Shown piece after piece: positions 1 to 8,115 of a stretch of 28,347 nt of DNA (positions are counted from its first letter, which is position 1; each line of letters begins with the position of its first letter). Both the position numbers and the translations under genes were made by a program. Where the stretch lies: assembly GCA_009775605.1 (NCBI GenBank), contig VSPV01000015.1, forward strand, positions 1 through 28,347. Direction: 5' to 3'. The notes below the pieces were generated by a model. The model made no database searches. It had not been told where the DNA came from and saw only the letters and a list, made by a program, of their open reading frames with translations. Origin of the DNA: Paramuribaculum sp. GTDB taxonomy: Bacteria; Bacteroidota; Bacteroidia; Bacteroidales; Muribaculaceae.

Positions 1-827
1 ATCTCCAAGCGTCCGCAGACTCTTCAGATAATTATATTTTCACCGATGTAGCTGAGCTTGATATTACGAATGCCGCGGCTGTGAACAAAATGGTGGAAGA
101 TAATGATGTGAATGTCATCGTCAACTGTGCCGCTTACACTAATGTCGACAAAGCCGAGGACGATGTTGACTTTGCGGAATTGCTCAATGCCACGTCAGTG
201 CGTAACCTTGCTGAGGCAATTTCGGCCAACGATGGAATTCTTTTTCATATTTCCACAGACTATGTTTTTGGTAAAGAGCCGTACAATGTTCCATGCCGTG
301 AGGATCAGAAAGGTACCCCTACAGGTGTTTATGGGCTCACGAAACTTCATGGAGAGCAGGCTATTGCAGAATCTGGCTGCAAAGCCTTGATTTTTCGTAC
401 CGCATGGCTTTATTCCGAATACGGAAAGAATTTTGTCAAGACAATGCTCAATCTTACTTCGACTAAACCAGAACTGAAGGTGGTATTCGATCAGGTTGGT
501 ACACCGACGTACGCACAGGATCTTGCGGATGCTATTCAGTACATCATTGAATCTCGTTCTTTCAAGGGTAATGAGGGAATATATCATTACTCCAATGAAG
601 GTGTGTGCTCTTGGTTTGATTTCACCAGAACAATAGCCAGGATGGCCGGTAATACCGAATGCAATATACAACCTTGTCATTCTAATGAGTTTCCGTCCAA
701 AGTCATCCGTCCGTCATATTCGGTACTTGACAAGACCAAATTCAAGGAAACATTCAATCTTAAAGTTCCTTATTGGACTGATTCATTAAAAATCTGTATC
801 AACAATCTAAACAACAATGAAGCGTAA
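1..827 (+). CDS. rfbD: dTDP-4-dehydrorhamnose reductase (5' end outside window)
   Basis: NADPH-dependent reductase that makes dTDP-L-rhamnose from dTDP-4-keto-L-rhamnose, the last step of the rhamnose donor pathway in the cytoplasm. The frame is open from base 3, so the first codons and the N-terminal GxxGxxG nucleotide motif lie upstream of the window; the GTG at 81 is an internal valine, not a start. Visible family features are the TDVAELDIT segment, the NCAAYTNVDKAEDD block (RmlD hallmark), STDYVFG, and the catalytic Y-x-x-x-K in VYGLTKLHGE. The C-terminal substrate region (RPSYSVLDKTKF) is intact. It overlaps rfbB by 11 bases, so the two are probably translationally coupled. rfbA and rfbC are expected upstream but not visible. 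Base composition is poorer in GC than the rest of the window. Confidence 0.95.
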   Translation, partial: LQASADSSDNYIFTDVAELDITNAAAVNKMVEDNDVNVIVNCAAYTNVDKAEDDVDFAELLNATSVRNLAEAISANDGILFHISTDYVFGKEPYNVPCREDQKGTPTGVYGLTKLHGEQAIAESGCKALIFRTAWLYSEYGKNFVKTMLNLTSTKPELKVVFDQVGTPTYAQDLADAIQYIIESRSFKGNEGIYHYSNEGVCSWFDFTRTIARMAGNTECNIQPCHSNEFPSKVIRPSYSVLDKTKFKETFNLKVPYWTDSLKICINNLNNNEA

Positions 828-1950
828 CATTCTCATAACTGGCGGAGCCGGATTTATCGGCAGCCATGTAGTCAGACTTTTTGTCAACAAGTATCCTGAT
901 TACCGTATTGTAAATCTTGATAAACTTACTTATGCAGGTAATCTCTCCAATCTCGTCGACATCGAGGATAAACCCAATTATACTTTCATAAAGGCGGATA
1001 TAGCAGATCTTGATGAGATGCGGCGAGTCATCAGAGAGTACAAGATCGACGGAATTATTCACCTTGCAGCCGAGAGCCATGTCGACCGTTCCATTAAGGA
1101 TCCCTTTACTTTTGCTCGTACCAATGTCATGGGAACTCTTACCCTTCTTCAGGCGGCTAAAGAATACTGGGAATCACTTCCAGAGAAATACGATGGTAAA
1201 CTTTTCTATCACATCTCGACTGACGAGGTCTACGGAGCACTCGAGCTCACTAATCCTGAGGGTATAGAGTCTCCGTTCACCACCGTAGCCTCCTCGGAGC
1301 ATCATCACGCTTACGGTAAAGAATTCTTCTTAGAGACTACTAAATATAATCCCCATTCCCCTTATTCGGCCTCGAAAGCATCGTCAGACCATTTCGTACG
1401 TGCCTATCATGATACGTACGGAATGCCGACTCTCGTCACCAATTGTTCCAACAACTATGGACCTTATCAGTTCCCCGAGAAACTTATCCCGCTATTTATC
1501 AATAATATACGTCACCGTAAGCCCCTGCCTGTTTTCGGAAAGGGAGAAAATGTGCGTGACTGGCTCTTCGTAGAGGACCATGCCCGTGCAATAGATACCA
1601 TATTTCATAACGGTAAAGTGGCAGAGACTTACAATATAGGAGGCTTCAATGAATGGAAGAATATCGATATAATTAAGGTGATAATAAAGACAGTAGATCG
1701 TCTCCTAGGTAATCCTAACGGATATAGCGACGAGCTTATAACATACGTCACAGACCGCCTCGGTCACGATATGCGCTATGCCATAGATTCCCGCAAGCTT
1801 CAGCACGAACTCGGTTGGGAGCCATCGCTTCAATTTGAGGAAGGTATAGAAAAGACCGTTCGTTGGTACCTTGACAATCAAGAATGGATGGATAATGTAA
1901 CTACAGGAGATTATCAGCGCTACTACGACGATATGTACAAGAACAGGTGA
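817..1950 (+). CDS. rfbB: dTDP-glucose 4,6-dehydratase
   Basis: NAD-dependent dehydratase that converts dTDP-glucose to dTDP-4-keto-6-deoxyglucose, the second step of dTDP-L-rhamnose synthesis. It is 377 residues, slightly longer than the usual 340-360. The N-terminal Rossmann motif GGAGFIGSH (residues 9-17) is followed by D35, which binds the NAD ribose. The catalytic ISTDEVYG carries the T135-D136-E137 triad, and Y183/K187 form the YxxxK pair in SPYSASKASSDH. VRDWLFVEDHARAID and the NIGG segment are typical of RmlB. The ATG at 817 sits inside the end of rfbD, and no better start is present. In many genomes the order is rfbA-C-D-B, consistent with this being the last gene of the operon, since a strong hairpin follows. 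Confidence 0.97.
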   Translation: MKRNILITGGAGFIGSHVVRLFVNKYPDYRIVNLDKLTYAGNLSNLVDIEDKPNYTFIKADIADLDEMRRVIREYKIDGIIHLAAESHVDRSIKDPFTFARTNVMGTLTLLQAAKEYWESLPEKYDGKLFYHISTDEVYGALELTNPEGIESPFTTVASSEHHHAYGKEFFLETTKYNPHSPYSASKASSDHFVRAYHDTYGMPTLVTNCSNNYGPYQFPEKLIPLFINNIRHRKPLPVFGKGENVRDWLFVEDHARAIDTIFHNGKVAETYNIGGFNEWKNIDIIKVIIKTVDRLLGNPNGYSDELITYVTDRLGHDMRYAIDSRKLQHELGWEPSLQFEEGIEKTVRWYLDNQEWMDNVTTGDYQRYYDDMYKNR

Positions 1951-2010
1951 AAGCAGCCCAATTTTACTCCATCAAGACCGAATAACCCCATAGCAGTTAA
2001 TATCGCATTT

Positions 2011-2049
2011 GAAAATGGCCGTCTCGCACAGCGCGAGGCGGCCATTTTC
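2011..2049 (+). terminator. Long hairpin terminator after rfbB
   Basis: Perfect 11-bp outer stem GAAAATGGCCG (2011-2021) with CGGCCATTTTC (2039-2049), continued by a T-G wobble and CTCGC (2023-2027) with GCGAG (2033-2037), loop of five bases. The A-run in the left arm and T-run in the right arm make it a plausible rho-independent terminator in both directions. It lies 60 bases after the rfbB stop. Confidence 0.75.
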
Positions 2050-2060
2050 GTTAGGTGTCA

Positions 2061-2143
2061 GGGAGGGACAGAGAGCCCCCAATCCGAATGCTCCGAGGCC
2101 TCACGAGTGCTCCGAAGCCTCCTCTTTGGTCCCCCACCCTCCC
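2061..2143. repeat. GC-rich non-coding stretch with a 14-base direct repeat
   Basis: Two near-identical 14-mers, TGCTCCGAGGCCTC (2089-2102) and TGCTCCGAAGCCTC (2108-2121), differ by one base and are five bases apart. They are enclosed by GGGAGGG (2061-2067) and its complement CCCTCCC (2137-2143), so the whole stretch could fold into one long arm. No coding potential is seen. The rest of the 1951-2220 gap holds the rfbB terminator and a weak promoter. Confidence 0.5.
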
Positions 2144-2188
2144 GGATAAATCATCGCAGATTCCCCTTTCAATACCGCCAAATTTGAT

Positions 2189-2196
2189 TAACTTTG
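2189..2196 (+). promoter_or_regulatory. Possible -7 box for the 141-residue protein gene
   Basis: TAACTTTG fits the Bacteroidetes -7 consensus TAnnTTTG and lies 25 bases before the ATG at 2221. No TTTG or TTG is seen at the expected spacing upstream, so this is a weak call. Confidence 0.3.
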
Positions 2197-2220
2197 GGGA
2201 AAGTTTTATGAATCGGTAAG

Positions 2221-2646
2221 ATGGAGTTTGTCAAGAGGCTATTCAGGCCGTTTTTATGGGCGAGATACAGCCTTTTCCTGAAGAATAACCGGAGCGGTGC
2301 GCCTTTCGACGTAAAGGAGGAATACAGCATGCTGACTTTTTCGGGTGCCATGTCGGCTGTGTGGCTGGAGCTTGCGGCCGTGCTGATTCTCTCGCGATTC
2401 ACTCCGATAGCCTACGAAACTCGTCTTTATATCATGGCGGTGTTGGCAATCGCCAATTATATCATCTCCCGAATCATGGTCTCCGGTCTTAAACGGGACG
2501 ATTACGTAGAGAATCTGACGACTCGCTTTCCTTCGGAAACCTCCGGCTCAAAATACGGTAGCACACTTTACTGCCTGGGAATCCTGACCGCCTATGCCGT
2601 CATTCCCATGCTTACCATCGTAATATATTTTCTTATAGTTCAATAA
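2221..2646 (+). CDS. Small membrane protein of unknown function
   Basis: I do not recognise this 141-residue protein. It starts with a basic, aromatic segment (residues 3-24) and has three likely membrane helices: about 40-62, 68-90 and 117-139. The stretch 91-116 between the last two is charged (KRDDYVENL) and probably lies outside the membrane. No catalytic or metal-binding motif is visible, and there are no cysteine pairs or repeats. It ends six bases before the stop of the oppositely oriented gene at 2653. The rfbB terminator separates it from the rhamnose genes, so it is probably not part of that pathway. The open frame, clean start and membrane pattern support a real gene. Confidence 0.7.
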   Translation: MEFVKRLFRPFLWARYSLFLKNNRSGAPFDVKEEYSMLTFSGAMSAVWLELAAVLILSRFTPIAYETRLYIMAVLAIANYIISRIMVSGLKRDDYVENLTTRFPSETSGSKYGSTLYCLGILTAYAVIPMLTIVIYFLIVQ

Positions 2647-2652
2647 CCCCTC

Positions 2653-3420
2653 TCAGCTGTTGCGGTTGCCGAGATAGCGGAGGAGGCCGTAGACCACACG
2701 GCGCATGCCGGGGCGGAAGCTCAGGACACGGTCGAACCACCCGATGCGGGGAGCGACCATCTTTACCACAAGGCCCACATAGAACATGGCGAAGAGTGTG
2801 CCCACGCCCACCACATTGCCCATCCACCGGCCGAAGAACCCGTAGCCCAGCACAACGGCTATCACCACCAGCGATATGTCTACGATAATCTTTGCTTTCG
2901 GAAAGGGAAGCCGCGTGACGCGCGTCAGGGCCACGGGCATACCTTCGCCCGGCATGGTCACCGACCCGCAGCGCACCTCAAAGGCGATTCCTATTCCCAG
3001 TATCGTACACCCCGCCAGCTGGGCCATAATCTGTGAAAGCAGTCCTTCGCCTACCAGACCGTCGGTAAACCCCATATTCACATCAAGAAGCCAGCCGAAA
3101 GCAAAACCTATCACGAGCTGAAACAGCTGCACGGCCTCGAATCTGCGGCGCAGCACAGCTATCTGGGCCAGAACCAGAACGAAATTCATCAGATAGGTAT
3201 ACTGCCCGATTGTGAGCCCGGGAGCCATCGACGCGGAACCCGCCTCGGTCATAACATAAGGAATGGTTGAAATCACACTGCTGCCCAGAGCCGAGCGCAC
3301 GCAGAGCGCCACTCCGGCAGTCATTACAAAAAGCGATAAAAACAGCAACACATGCTGCCATAAAAATCCAATAACGCGCGACCTCACGTCTACGCCAATT
3401 GCAGCTTCATTCATCTTCAA
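2653..3420 (-). CDS. YczE/DUF6198-like integral membrane protein
   Basis: A 255-residue polytopic membrane protein with about six hydrophobic helices. The segment TAGVALCVRSALGSSVIST near residue 39, followed by IPYVMT and a GLTIGQYTYLMNFVLVLAQ helix, resembles the YczE/YitT-related membrane protein family annotated DUF6198 in Bacteroidetes. Later features are the GFAFGWLLDVNMGF helix and the glycine-rich GIGIAFEVRCGSVTMPGEGMP loop, also family-like. The biochemical role of this family is unknown to me; some relatives sit next to regulators or transporters. ATG at 3420 and a second in-frame ATG two codons later are both possible starts. It faces away from the sugar kinase and converges on the 141-residue protein. 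Confidence 0.75.
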   Translation of the reverse strand: MKMNEAAIGVDVRSRVIGFLWQHVLLFLSLFVMTAGVALCVRSALGSSVISTIPYVMTEAGSASMAPGLTIGQYTYLMNFVLVLAQIAVLRRRFEAVQLFQLVIGFAFGWLLDVNMGFTDGLVGEGLLSQIMAQLAGCTILGIGIAFEVRCGSVTMPGEGMPVALTRVTRLPFPKAKIIVDISLVVIAVVLGYGFFGRWMGNVVGVGTLFAMFYVGLVVKMVAPRIGWFDRVLSFRPGMRRVVYGLLRYLGNRNS

Positions 3421-3436
3421 TATTCAATTATCACTG

Positions 3437-3444
3437 CAAAATTA
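3437..3444 (-). promoter_or_regulatory. Possible -7 box for the DUF6198-like gene
   Basis: On the minus strand this reads TAATTTTG, matching TAnnTTTG, about 17 bases before the start codon at 3420. There is no clear -33 element. The same octamer sits just before two other minus-strand genes in the window (8120-8127, 13262-13269). Confidence 0.35.
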
Positions 3445-3529
3445 CGAAAAACGGCTGTTCGTTGTTCTACATTAAAGAAATTTTTCCATAAACAAGCATC
3501 CGCGAATCTCACCCATTGCCAGACCCGGA

Positions 3530-3561
3530 TTTGCCCAAAGCTTTTATTTTGCGTACATTTG
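3530..3561 (+). promoter_or_regulatory. Bacteroidetes sigma-ABfr-type promoter of the sugar kinase
   Basis: TTTG (3530-3533), a 20-base spacer, then TACATTTG (3554-3561) match both halves of the Bacteroidetes housekeeping promoter exactly. Transcription would begin near 3568. This makes the upstream in-frame ATG at 3563 untranscribed and supports the ATG at 3602 as the true start, with a leader of about 35 bases. Confidence 0.75.
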
Positions 3562-3601
3562 GATGTTCTTCTCAATAGTCAACCTCAAAAAACGCATCGA
3601 C

Positions 3602-4480
3602 ATGGAAAACTTTGTTGTAGGAATGGGCGAAGCCCTGTGGGACATTCTTCCTGAAGGTAAAAAAATAGGCGGTGCGCCCGCCAATTTCGCCTATCACGTC
3701 TCGCAGTTCGGCCTGCCGAGCTGTGTGGTAAGCGCCGTCGGCGCCGATACCTTCGGAAAGGAACTCCTGGAAAACTTCACATCCAAGGGCCTCAACCATC
3801 TTATCCCCGAAGTGCCCTACCCCACAGGCACCGTGCAGGTGGAAATCGACCCCGCAGGCATACCGCAATATGAAATCAAGGAGAATGTAGCCTGGGACAA
3901 TATCCCCTACACTCCGCAGCTCCACGCCCTCGCCCAGAACACCAAGGCCGTGTGCTTCGGCTCGCTCGCACAGCGCAATGTGGTGTCGCGCGAAACCATC
4001 AACCGGTTTCTCGACGCCATGCCCCGCACCGACGACACTCTTACGGTCTTTGACGTGAACCTTCGTCAGGGATTCTACGACAAGGAAATCCTCTGCAACT
4101 CCATGCAGCGCTGCAACGTTCTGAAAATAAACGATGAGGAACTCGTGATAATCAGCCGTATGTTCGGCTACCCCGGAATCGACCTTCAGGACAAATGCTG
4201 GATACTTCTCGGCAAATACAACCTCAGGATGCTCATTCTCACATGCGGCATCAACGGCAGCTATGTGTTCACCCCCGGAAACGTCTCCTTCCAGCCCACG
4301 CCCCATGTAGAGGTTGCCGACACGGTCGGCGCGGGCGACAGCTTCACCGCCGCCTTCATAGCCTCCATACTCCGGGGCAAAAGCGTTCCCGAGGCTCATT
4401 CGCTGGCCGTGCGCACCTCCGCCTACGTCTGCACCTGCAACGGAGCCATGCCCGTGCTGCCGCCCGAACTCACCGCCTGA
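3602..4480 (+). CDS. PfkB-family carbohydrate kinase, probably fructokinase
   Basis: ATP-dependent sugar kinase of the ribokinase/PfkB superfamily, 292 residues from the ATG at 3602, the normal family length. The N-terminal signature GGAPANFAYHVSQFG (residues 23-37) contacts the sugar. DVNLRQGFY (151-159) matches the fructokinase-type D-x-N-L-R motif. DTVGAGDSFTAAF (240-252) holds the anion-hole GAGD and the catalytic base D246. These features fit fructokinase (fructose to fructose-6-phosphate), but the exact sugar cannot be proved from sequence. An in-frame ATG at 3563 would add 13 residues but overlaps the promoter. The gene stands alone between a divergent membrane-protein gene and a convergent hdeD-like gene, with no sugar transporter or glycosidase beside it. 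Confidence 0.88.
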   Translation: MENFVVGMGEALWDILPEGKKIGGAPANFAYHVSQFGLPSCVVSAVGADTFGKELLENFTSKGLNHLIPEVPYPTGTVQVEIDPAGIPQYEIKENVAWDNIPYTPQLHALAQNTKAVCFGSLAQRNVVSRETINRFLDAMPRTDDTLTVFDVNLRQGFYDKEILCNSMQRCNVLKINDEELVIISRMFGYPGIDLQDKCWILLGKYNLRMLILTCGINGSYVFTPGNVSFQPTPHVEVADTVGAGDSFTAAFIASILRGKSVPEAHSLAVRTSAYVCTCNGAMPVLPPELTA

Positions 4481-4500
4481 CATCCGCATTCCCATCAAAA

Positions 4501-4539
4501 GAAGCTGCGCCATGAACATAGGGTTCACAGCGCAGCTTC
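4501..4539. terminator. Shared hairpin between convergent kinase and hdeD-like genes
   Basis: GAAGCTGCGC (4501-4510) pairs perfectly with GCGCAGCTTC (4530-4539), with an inner TGAAC/GTTCA stem. On the minus strand the stem is followed by TTTT, so it fits the end of the hdeD-like transcript best; on the plus strand the following ATATAT tail is a weaker termination signal. Confidence 0.7.
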
Positions 4540-4560
4540 ATATATAAATAATAATTGGAA

Positions 4561-5130
4561 TCAGAGCAGCCCGTCGGTATCCTCGCGGAGAGTTTTCAGC
4601 CTGCCTGCGAATACCAGCCGGTATACGCCGAACACTATCAGCGACAGCGCCAGCCAGATCCAAACTGCCACGCCTCCGGCCAACGGGTTCGTGAGGAATA
4701 TCACTCCGAATATGATTGTGGCAATCAGAAGCAGCACGGCCCATACCGTCCAGGCGCCTCCGCCGGGCATGGCAAAAGCCACCGACACCGAACTGATGGC
4801 GGCAAACAGTATCCAGAAGCCCACGATGTAGATAAACGCAACCTCAAGCTGCGGTGCGGGAAGCATCAGCAGCCACACGCCGCCTATCACTTCAAGTATG
4901 CCCATGGCCAGTCCCCAGCCCCAGTCGCTTGTGAAGCGCGAGGCCATGCAGGAGAACACGATGTAGAATATTCCGGCTGCCGCGAAGCACACTGCAAAGG
5001 CGTATGCCAGAATTTTGATTGACTCCACGGGCGAACACAGCGTCCATATTCCAAGACCTATGCAGATGAGACCGGTGATAAGCGGCACCCACCAATAACG
5101 GGTAAGTCCCGAAAACGTATAATTCTTCAT
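4561..5130 (-). CDS. HdeD/DUF308 family membrane protein
   Basis: A 189-residue inner-membrane protein with six regularly spaced helices and short loops, the arrangement of the HdeD (acid-resistance membrane protein, DUF308) family. Family-like features include WWVPLITGLICIGLGIWTL at the N-terminus, a P-x-x-S segment after helix 1, SDWGWGLAMGILEVIGGVWLLMLP as helix 3, and a C-terminal FGVYRLVFAGRLKTLRED tail. HdeD has been tied to acid resistance in Escherichia coli, but its mechanism is unsettled and the role here is inferred. The start chosen is the ATG at 5130 (MKNYTF); an upstream in-frame ATG at 5202 would add a non-hydrophobic leader overlapping the alaS terminator. It lies downstream of alaS on the same strand, separated by a terminator. 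Confidence 0.8.
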   Translation of the reverse strand: MKNYTFSGLTRYWWVPLITGLICIGLGIWTLCSPVESIKILAYAFAVCFAAAGIFYIVFSCMASRFTSDWGWGLAMGILEVIGGVWLLMLPAPQLEVAFIYIVGFWILFAAISSVSVAFAMPGGGAWTVWAVLLLIATIIFGVIFLTNPLAGGVAVWIWLALSLIVFGVYRLVFAGRLKTLREDTDGLL

Positions 5131-5201
5131 ATCTAACAATTTAGTTGAATTTGTATGCATCTTAAACGGCACCGGCTCTGGTTTTGTTCGCAAAGGAAGC
5201 A

Positions 5202-5236
5202 AAAAGAGGATGAGCCGTCACGGCCCATCCTCTTTT
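5202..5236 (-). terminator. Rho-independent terminator of alaS
   Basis: AAAAGAGGATG (5202-5212) pairs with CATCCTCTTTT (5226-5236), extended after one mismatch by GCCG/CGGC around a three-base loop. Read on the minus strand the stem ends in a T-run directly after the alaS stop at 5265, a textbook intrinsic terminator that also separates alaS from the hdeD-like gene. Confidence 0.85.
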
Positions 5237-5264
5237 ATCTGATAAATACCTTGATTTCCCGAGG

Positions 5265-7898
5265 TTACGCTTCCACAGCGGCACGCATCTCGGCAAAAGC
5301 CTCGGCGAGTCCGTCGGCGTTCTTGCCGCCGGCCTGAGCGAACCCGGGCTGACCTCCGCCGCCGCCCTGTATCTTCTTGGCGGCATTGCGTACAATCTGC
5401 GATGCGTTGAGCCCCGACTTCACCAGGTCGTCGGTCACCATAACGGTAAGCAGCGGCTTGCCGGCTGCATCCTTAGTGGCAGCGATGAACACGGTGTTCT
5501 CGCCCGAAAGATTCCTTACGTTGAAGGCCACGTTCTTCACTACATCGGGAATTCTCAGGCCCTGCATCTCCACGATCTTCACTCCCGCCGGAGTTTCTAT
5601 GGCCTTTTCGAGAAGCTGGCGAGAGAGATTCACCACGCGCTCCTTGAAATATTCCTCCACCTGCTTGTGAAGGTCGGAATTCTCGGCCACAGCCTTCTTC
5701 ACGGCTGCCTCCACATCAGGAGCGTTGTTGAACATCGCGGCCACATTATGAAGGGTGTCCGTAAGCTCGTCCATCGCGTTCTCCACAGCCTCGCCGGTTA
5801 TGGCCTCAATACGGCGGATACCGGCTGCAATGCTGCTTTCCGACACGATTTTTATCATGCCGATGTTGCCTGAATTGGCCACGTGCGTACCGCCGCAAAG
5901 CTCCACGGAGTCGCCGTAGCGTATCACGCGCACCTCATCGCCGTATTTCTCGCCGAACAGCGCCATGGCGCCCATCTCGCGGGCCTCGGCGATAGGCACC
6001 GAGCGGCGCTCGTCGCGCGCTATGGCCTCGCGCACCTTGGCATTGGCAAGATGCTCAACCTTGCGCAGTTCCTCGGGAGTGAGCTTCTGGAAATGAGAGA
6101 AGTCAAATCTGAGCACATCCGGCGACACGAACGATCCGCGCTGCTCCACATGCGTGCCCAGCACCTGACGCAGTGCCTGATGGATAAGATGGGTGGCCGT
6201 GTGGTTGCACGATGTGGCCATGCGGGCCTTCTCGTCGATTGCGGCCTCGAAAGTATCTGTAACGTCGGCAGGCAGCTCCTTCACCAGGTGTACTGCCATT
6301 CCGTTCTCACGTTTGGTGTCGTACACCTCGGTCACGCGGCCCTCGGAATCAGTAAGGGTGCCGCGGTCACCTACCTGACCGCCCATCTCGGCGTAGAAAG
6401 GCGACTGTGCGAGAACTATCTGATAATACTCGCCCTTCTTCTGCTTCACCAGACGGTAGCGGAGTATGCGCGTGGGAATCTTTGTGAAGTCATAGCCCAC
6501 AAACTCGGGTTCGCCCTCGTTCACCACGGTCCAGTCGCCTGTCGCGGTGGCGGCGGCATTGCGGGCGCGCTCCTTCTGGGCCTGCATTTCGCTGTCGAAG
6601 CCGGCCTGGTCCAGAGTCATGCCGTTCTCTTTCAGTATGAGTTCGGTAAGGTCAAGCGGGAAACCGTAAGTATCGTAAAGCACAAAAGCCTCTTTGCCCG
6701 AAATCTCGGTCTTTCCATCCCTGCGGGCGGCGGCTATGGCATTGTCGAGCATCTTGATTCCGTTTTCGAGAGTGCGGAGGAACGAATCCTCTTCCTCTTT
6801 TATCACGCGCATTATCAGTTCGCGCTGTGCGGGAAGTTCGGGATAGGCCTCACCCATATTCTCAATGAGGGTATCCACCAGCTTATACATGAACGCCTGT
6901 TTCTGACCCAGGAAAGTATATGCATAGCGCACGGCGCGGCGCAGGATGCGGCGTATCACGTAACCGGCCTTCGCGTTGCCGGGCAGCTGCGAGTCAGCTA
7001 TCGAGAAAGCTATGGTGCGCACATGGTCGGCGATCACGCGCATGGCCACGTCGGTCTTGTGGTCAGTACCGTATTTGTGACCCGACAGACGGCCTATGAC
7101 CTCGATCATCGGCTGGAACACGTCGGTGTCGTAGTTCGAGGTCTTGCCCTGCAGGGCCATGCACAGACGCTCGAATCCCATGCCGGTGTCTATCACCTTG
7201 GCGGGAAGGGGTTCCAGCGAGCCGTCGGCCTTGCGGTTATACTGCATGAACACGAGGTTCCATATTTCTATCACCTGGGGATGGTCGTGGTTCACCATCT
7301 CTGCGCCCGGTTTGGCGGCGCGTTCCTCGTCGCTACGGAGGTCAATGTGAATCTCCGAGCATGGGCCGCAGGGACCCGTATCGCCCATCTCCCAGAAGTT
7401 GTCGTGCTTGTTGCCGTTGATTATGTGGTCTTTGGGCAGATGCTGTTCCCAGTAGGAAGCAGCCTCGTCGTCACGTTCAAGCCCCTCTTCAGGCGAGCCT
7501 TCGAACACTGTGGCGTAAAGCCTCTCGGGGTCGAGCTTGAGCACGTCTACCAGATATTCCCAGGCCCAGTCTATGGCCTCTTTCTTGAAATAGTCGCCGA
7601 AGCTCCAGTTGCCGAGCATCTCGAACATGGTATGGTGGTAGGTGTCCATTCCCACCTCTTCGAGGTCATTATGCTTGCCGCTGACGCGCAGACACTTCTG
7701 CGAGTCGGCCACGCGGTGGTATTTCGCCGCCTTGTTGCCGAGGATTATATCTTTAAACTGGTTCATACCCGCGTTGGTAAACATCAGCGTGGGATCGTCC
7801 TTGATTACCATTGGAGCGGAGGGAACAATCTTGTGTCCTTTTTCGCGGAAGAAGTCCTTGAACGACTCGCGAATCTCCTTTGCAGTTCTTTTAGTCAC
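5265..7898 (-). CDS. alaS: Alanyl-tRNA synthetase
   Basis: Class II synthetase that charges tRNA-Ala with alanine and edits mischarged serine or glycine. It is 877 residues, full length. The N-terminal catalytic core begins with IRESFKDFFREKGH and includes MFTNAGMNQFKD (motif 1 region) and GDTGPCGPCSEIH. The editing domain has the zinc-binding pairs H-T-A-T-H (near residue 563) and C-G-G-T-H (near 666). The C-terminal DHHA1 domain ends with a glycine-rich loop (GGGGGQPGFAQAGG, near 843). The ATG at 7898 fits the usual family N-terminus. Its likely promoter lies about 220 bases upstream, so the leader would contain a REP-like palindrome. A 713-codon frame on the opposite strand is a composition shadow. 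Confidence 0.98.
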   Translation of the reverse strand: MTKRTAKEIRESFKDFFREKGHKIVPSAPMVIKDDPTLMFTNAGMNQFKDIILGNKAAKYHRVADSQKCLRVSGKHNDLEEVGMDTYHHTMFEMLGNWSFGDYFKKEAIDWAWEYLVDVLKLDPERLYATVFEGSPEEGLERDDEAASYWEQHLPKDHIINGNKHDNFWEMGDTGPCGPCSEIHIDLRSDEERAAKPGAEMVNHDHPQVIEIWNLVFMQYNRKADGSLEPLPAKVIDTGMGFERLCMALQGKTSNYDTDVFQPMIEVIGRLSGHKYGTDHKTDVAMRVIADHVRTIAFSIADSQLPGNAKAGYVIRRILRRAVRYAYTFLGQKQAFMYKLVDTLIENMGEAYPELPAQRELIMRVIKEEEDSFLRTLENGIKMLDNAIAAARRDGKTEISGKEAFVLYDTYGFPLDLTELILKENGMTLDQAGFDSEMQAQKERARNAAATATGDWTVVNEGEPEFVGYDFTKIPTRILRYRLVKQKKGEYYQIVLAQSPFYAEMGGQVGDRGTLTDSEGRVTEVYDTKRENGMAVHLVKELPADVTDTFEAAIDEKARMATSCNHTATHLIHQALRQVLGTHVEQRGSFVSPDVLRFDFSHFQKLTPEELRKVEHLANAKVREAIARDERRSVPIAEAREMGAMALFGEKYGDEVRVIRYGDSVELCGGTHVANSGNIGMIKIVSESSIAAGIRRIEAITGEAVENAMDELTDTLHNVAAMFNNAPDVEAAVKKAVAENSDLHKQVEEYFKERVVNLSRQLLEKAIETPAGVKIVEMQGLRIPDVVKNVAFNVRNLSGENTVFIAATKDAAGKPLLTVMVTDDLVKSGLNASQIVRNAAKKIQGGGGGQPGFAQAGGKNADGLAEAFAEMRAAVEA

Positions 7899-7969
7899 TG
7901 GAAAATATTATTTAAGTATCTGTATTTATTGCGTTTTTTCTCCATTCCGGTCGTATATCCGATAGTGTT

Positions 7970-8029
7970 GCGAAACTCAGATTATCGTCCGAATCGTAGG
8001 GATGCACGCTCGTGCATCCGTTGACAACC
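7970..8029. repeat. REP-like palindromic element, copy 1
   Basis: TGCGAAACTC (7969-7978) is followed 18 bases later by TAGG (7997-8000) and a perfect 9-bp inverted repeat, GGATGCACG (8000-8008) with CGTGCATCC (8011-8019), then CCG and GACAA. The same modules in the same order and spacing occur at 12439-12495. It lies in the 7899-8186 gap, in the presumed leader of alaS, and has no coding potential. Confidence 0.7.
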
Positions 8030-8115
8030 AGCAGCTTAGCATCAGCCACTTCATGAAGCAGCCCTACTTTTGCCGATATTGCAACACCTCCGGAAAATTT
8101 TCCGGCCGGAATCAG

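Noticed and set aside
2061..2143. CRISPR-like array
   Set aside because: Only two short repeats with a five-base gap and no spacers or cas genes; nothing else in the window repeats regularly.
3572..4528. 318-codon minus-strand frame over the sugar kinase
   Set aside because: The kinase on the plus strand has complete PfkB motifs and a consensus promoter; the antisense frame has low-complexity G/H/V content and no recognisable domain.
5131..5202. N-terminal extension of the HdeD-like protein
   Set aside because: The longer start at 5202 lies at the base of the alaS terminator and adds a non-hydrophobic segment not typical of the family.
5883..8024. 713-codon open frame on the plus strand opposite alaS
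   Set aside because: It is fully antisense to the well-conserved alaS, is rich in H, V, A and L without family motifs, and is explained by high GC at third codon positions leaving few stops.
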